Positions 25,061 through 26,989 of a DNA stretch of 26,989 nt are shown one piece after another. The DNA lies in assembly GCA_966250015.1 (NCBI GenBank), contig CBINFS010000047.1, positions 1 through 26,989 of the forward strand. Reading direction: 5' to 3'. A model generated the notes under the pieces. That model was given only the letters and a program-made list of their open reading frames with translations. It was not told the origin of the DNA and searched no databases. The position numbers and the translations under genes are program-made. Position 1 is the first letter of the stretch. Each line of letters starts with the position of its first letter. This DNA comes from CBINFS01 sp966250015 (lineage in GTDB: Bacteria; Bacteroidota; Rhodothermia; Rhodothermales; DASSAV01).

Positions 25061-25392
25061 ACGTTAAATGCCGGTACGCAGATCGCGTAATAGGCCGCCT
25101 CCCGTCCGAAAGGATTACTGTATCGGATGCGTTCGCCGGTTTCCACGAGCACCATCTCCCCTTCTCCCACGTCGAGCTGCCCGCCTTCGTACTCCACACG
25201 GATGGCGCCGCGTAGAACGATCGTCACTTCGTCGAACTCCGGCCGTTGAAACGGCTCGGTCCAACCCGGAGGCGCCAGCATGCGGGCCACACTCAGGTTG
25301 GACGATCCGGTGCTAGCCCGGCCTACGTACTCCTCGATCACTTTGTTACCCGGGGCCGGTATACGAGCCGGATCCGTCAGCTTCCTGACCAT
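25039..25392 (-). CDS. Small cupin-domain protein
   Basis: A 117-residue single-domain cupin of unknown function. ATG 25392 is two bases past the stop of the transaminase gene; the longer frame upstream lies antiparallel inside that gene and looks non-coding. The fold is suggested by PPGWTEPFQRPEFDEVTIVL, the following RGAIRVEYEGG and the GEGEMVLVETGERIRYSNP strand. The cupin metal motif HxH is missing, with Gln and Pro at those positions, and the second-motif His is absent too. The family glutamate (FDE) and Gly remain. I recall relatives with the same FDE...VVLKG and PAFxxETVHR ending in other bacteria, of no proven role. Tight coupling to the transaminase suggests a shared function, perhaps binding a lysine-derived metabolite; this is inference. 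Confidence 0.82.
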   Translation of the reverse strand: MVRKLTDPARIPAPGNKVIEEYVGRASTGSSNLSVARMLAPPGWTEPFQRPEFDEVTIVLRGAIRVEYEGGQLDVGEGEMVLVETGERIRYSNPFGREAAYYAICVPAFNVETVHRE

Positions 25393-25394
25393 TT

Positions 25395-26780
25395 TCAAGC
25401 TCGTATGGTATTTCTGGAATCGCGCCAGCCGGTTTCTCTCTCTACGGTTTCGACGGCGCGCCGGATCATCTCGACGCCCTCGTCGATCTCTTCCTCCCTG
25501 ATGATGAGCGGTGAGCGGAACCGCACGGACCGCACCCCAGAGCCAAGGATGATCAGGCCTTCCCGGTAGCACTCATCCAGCACCCGGTCTCTCATTTCTC
25601 TGCTCGGCATGTCGAACGCACACATCAGCCCGAGCCCACGGGCATTGGAAACTGAGCTGCAAGCCTCTTGAAGCTCCAGAAGCCGGCGGAGAAGGTGTTT
25701 TCCGGTTCGGGCGGCGTTTTCGACGAGGTTGTCCTCTTCGATGACTTCGAGGATCCGGTCGAAGCGGACCATGTCGACCAGGTTGCCCCCCCACGTCGAG
25801 TTGATGCGGCTCGGCACGCGAAAAACGTGGTCGTCGATCTCGTCGAGCTTGCTGCTCGCGAGTATACCGCAGACCTGCGTCTTTTTGCCGAACGCGAAGA
25901 TGTCCGGCACGACGCCGAAAGCCTGGTGCGCCCAGAAGGCGCCCGTGATCCCGACACCGGTCTGGACCTCGTCGAAGATCAGCAGTGCATCGTTTTCGTC
26001 TGCGAGGTCCCTGAGCTGACGGAGGAACTCGGGGCGGAAGTGGTTGTCGCCTCCCTCACCCTGGATCGGCTCGATGATGATGCACGCGATGCCGTCCGGA
26101 TTCTCCCGGAAGTGCTGTTTTGCCTGGGCGAGCGCGAGATTTTCCCGGCGCTCGACATCCTGAAGGTTCTGTTCGTTCAGCGGAAAGTTGATTTTTGGAT
26201 TGACGACCCTCGGCCAGTCAAACTTGGGGTAATACTGGGTCTTGCGCGGGTCTGCCGTGTTCGTCAGCGAGAGGGTATAACCGGTCCGGCCGTGGAAGGC
26301 CTCCTCGAAGTGGAGGACCTTGTGCCCGACCTCACGGCGATACCCTTTCCGGAAGTTTTTGCGGACTTTCCAGTCGAACGCAGCCTTCAGCGCATTCTCG
26401 ACGGCGAGTGAGCCGCCGGCAATGAAGAAGGCATACTTCATGTACTCGGGTATCCCGATGCGGCTGAACGTCTGAACGAATCGCGCCTTGTGCTCGGTGA
26501 GGACGTCCGAGTTGGTCACCTTGTTGATCGCTGCCTGCTTCAAACGAGCCAGGAAGTCCTCATCCCCGGTGAGCTTCGGGTGGTTCATACCCAGGGCATT
26601 CGAAGCGAAGAAGCCGAAAAAATCCAGGAACGTTCTGCCTTCGAGCCTGTCACGGAGCAGGACTCCCTGGCTACGCTCCATGTCGAGCACGAGCGGCAGC
26701 ATTCCTGCCGTTTGCAGGTACTTTCCTACGATCGTCCGTACGGACTCTGGCGTGATGACTTCCGGCGTCACGTTTGGCAT
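25395..26780 (-). CDS. lat: L-lysine 6-transaminase
   Basis: A 461-residue class III PLP aminotransferase that moves the epsilon-amino group of lysine to 2-oxoglutarate, giving aminoadipate semialdehyde, which cyclises to piperideine-6-carboxylate. Numbering here counts from GTG 26789. The PLP lysine is Lys303, second of the pair in FAFGKKTQVCG. Other LAT hallmarks are FFIAGGSLAVENALKAAFDW (121-140), HFEEAFHGRTGYTLSLTNT, IIIEPIQGEGGDNHFRPEF and IFDEVQTGVGITGAFWAHQ. The FGKKTQVCG motif and long FFGFFASNALGMNHP segment separate it from ornithine, GABA and acetylornithine enzymes. ATG 26780 is preferred to GTG 26789, although neither has a strong ribosome site. The cupin gene follows after two bases. 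The route onward could be aminoadipate catabolism; no dehydrogenase is in view. Confidence 0.94.
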   Translation of the reverse strand: MPNVTPEVITPESVRTIVGKYLQTAGMLPLVLDMERSQGVLLRDRLEGRTFLDFFGFFASNALGMNHPKLTGDEDFLARLKQAAINKVTNSDVLTEHKARFVQTFSRIGIPEYMKYAFFIAGGSLAVENALKAAFDWKVRKNFRKGYRREVGHKVLHFEEAFHGRTGYTLSLTNTADPRKTQYYPKFDWPRVVNPKINFPLNEQNLQDVERRENLALAQAKQHFRENPDGIACIIIEPIQGEGGDNHFRPEFLRQLRDLADENDALLIFDEVQTGVGITGAFWAHQAFGVVPDIFAFGKKTQVCGILASSKLDEIDDHVFRVPSRINSTWGGNLVDMVRFDRILEVIEEDNLVENAARTGKHLLRRLLELQEACSSVSNARGLGLMCAFDMPSREMRDRVLDECYREGLIILGSGVRSVRFRSPLIIREEEIDEGVEMIRRAVETVERETGWRDSRNTIRA

Positions 26781-26989
26781 AAGCGTCACCGAGTCTGGTC
26801 AAGGGTGTGAAGGATGGGCGTATTTCCTTAACGATACAGGTCTGCCGCCGTTTCAGGCAGGATCTCTCTTTCAGTAAAGCTCGAAGGTCGGGAAAGTTTG
26901 GCGGGAGAACAGCATCCATCGGATCATTCTCTCCGAAATTCCGTTGCTTTCGGACTGTATTCGGTCCGCCAGTGTGTCCGGTACTGTAA
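26781..26989. other. Upstream region of lat, no gene seen
   Basis: The last 209 bases lie upstream of the minus-strand transaminase gene and probably contain its promoter. No frame on either strand resembles a protein, and no promoter pair stands out. A neighbouring gene probably begins or ends just outside the window. Confidence 0.4.

Noticed and set aside
25393..25572. Longer N-terminus for the cupin
   Set aside because: The extra 60 residues are Arg-rich, overlap the transaminase coding sequence on the same strand and do not resemble cupins.

Overview
The window looks like ordinary chromosome from a moderately GC-rich, Gram-negative bacterium of the Bacteroidota/Rhodothermota type. This placement is an inference. 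It rests on the weak or absent Shine-Dalgarno sites before most genes, several lipoproteins and secreted enzymes, a fused E1 alpha/beta 2-oxo acid dehydrogenase, a short-chain (SDR) threonine dehydrogenase, a ThuA-domain protein and an L-lysine 6-transaminase. No ribosomal RNA, tRNA, transposase, phage gene or CRISPR array was recognised. Nineteen protein genes have recognisable families; one small open frame is of unknown function.

Layout. Bases 1-300 are gene-free and rich in intergenic repeats. Next come a secreted ThuA-domain protein (minus) and, divergently, a secreted GH29 alpha-L-fucosidase. These are followed on the plus strand by alanine racemase, an OmpR/PhoB-type response regulator overlapping its sensor kinase, and a single-chain E1 component of a branched-chain 2-oxo acid dehydrogenase. 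A gamma-family trans-sulfuration PLP enzyme converges on the E1 gene with only seven bases between the stops. A TPR lipoprotein (minus) and a small heat-shock protein (plus) diverge from a gene-free stretch of about 600 bases.

The middle holds a Nudix CoA pyrophosphatase, then threonine dehydrogenase and glycine C-acetyltransferase in tandem. Those two together convert threonine to glycine plus acetyl-CoA. A SufE-like sulfur acceptor (minus) and the 82-codon unknown frame (plus) follow. A minus-strand cluster, probably co-transcribed, encodes a lipoprotein glycerophosphodiester phosphodiesterase, OtsA and OtsB, the last two forming the trehalose synthesis route.

The right end carries gyrA with a strong intrinsic terminator, rsgA, a Gfo/Idh/MocA oxidoreductase, and a minus-strand pair of L-lysine 6-transaminase plus a small cupin lacking the usual metal-binding histidines. 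An 18-bp perfect inverted repeat separates that pair from the oxidoreductase. Its right arm lies inside the last cupin codons.

I did not find a clearly new multi-gene system. The most unusual items are the lysine transaminase/cupin pair, the terminator overlapping cupin coding sequence, the unknown small frame at 15970-16218, and the repeat-rich left edge.
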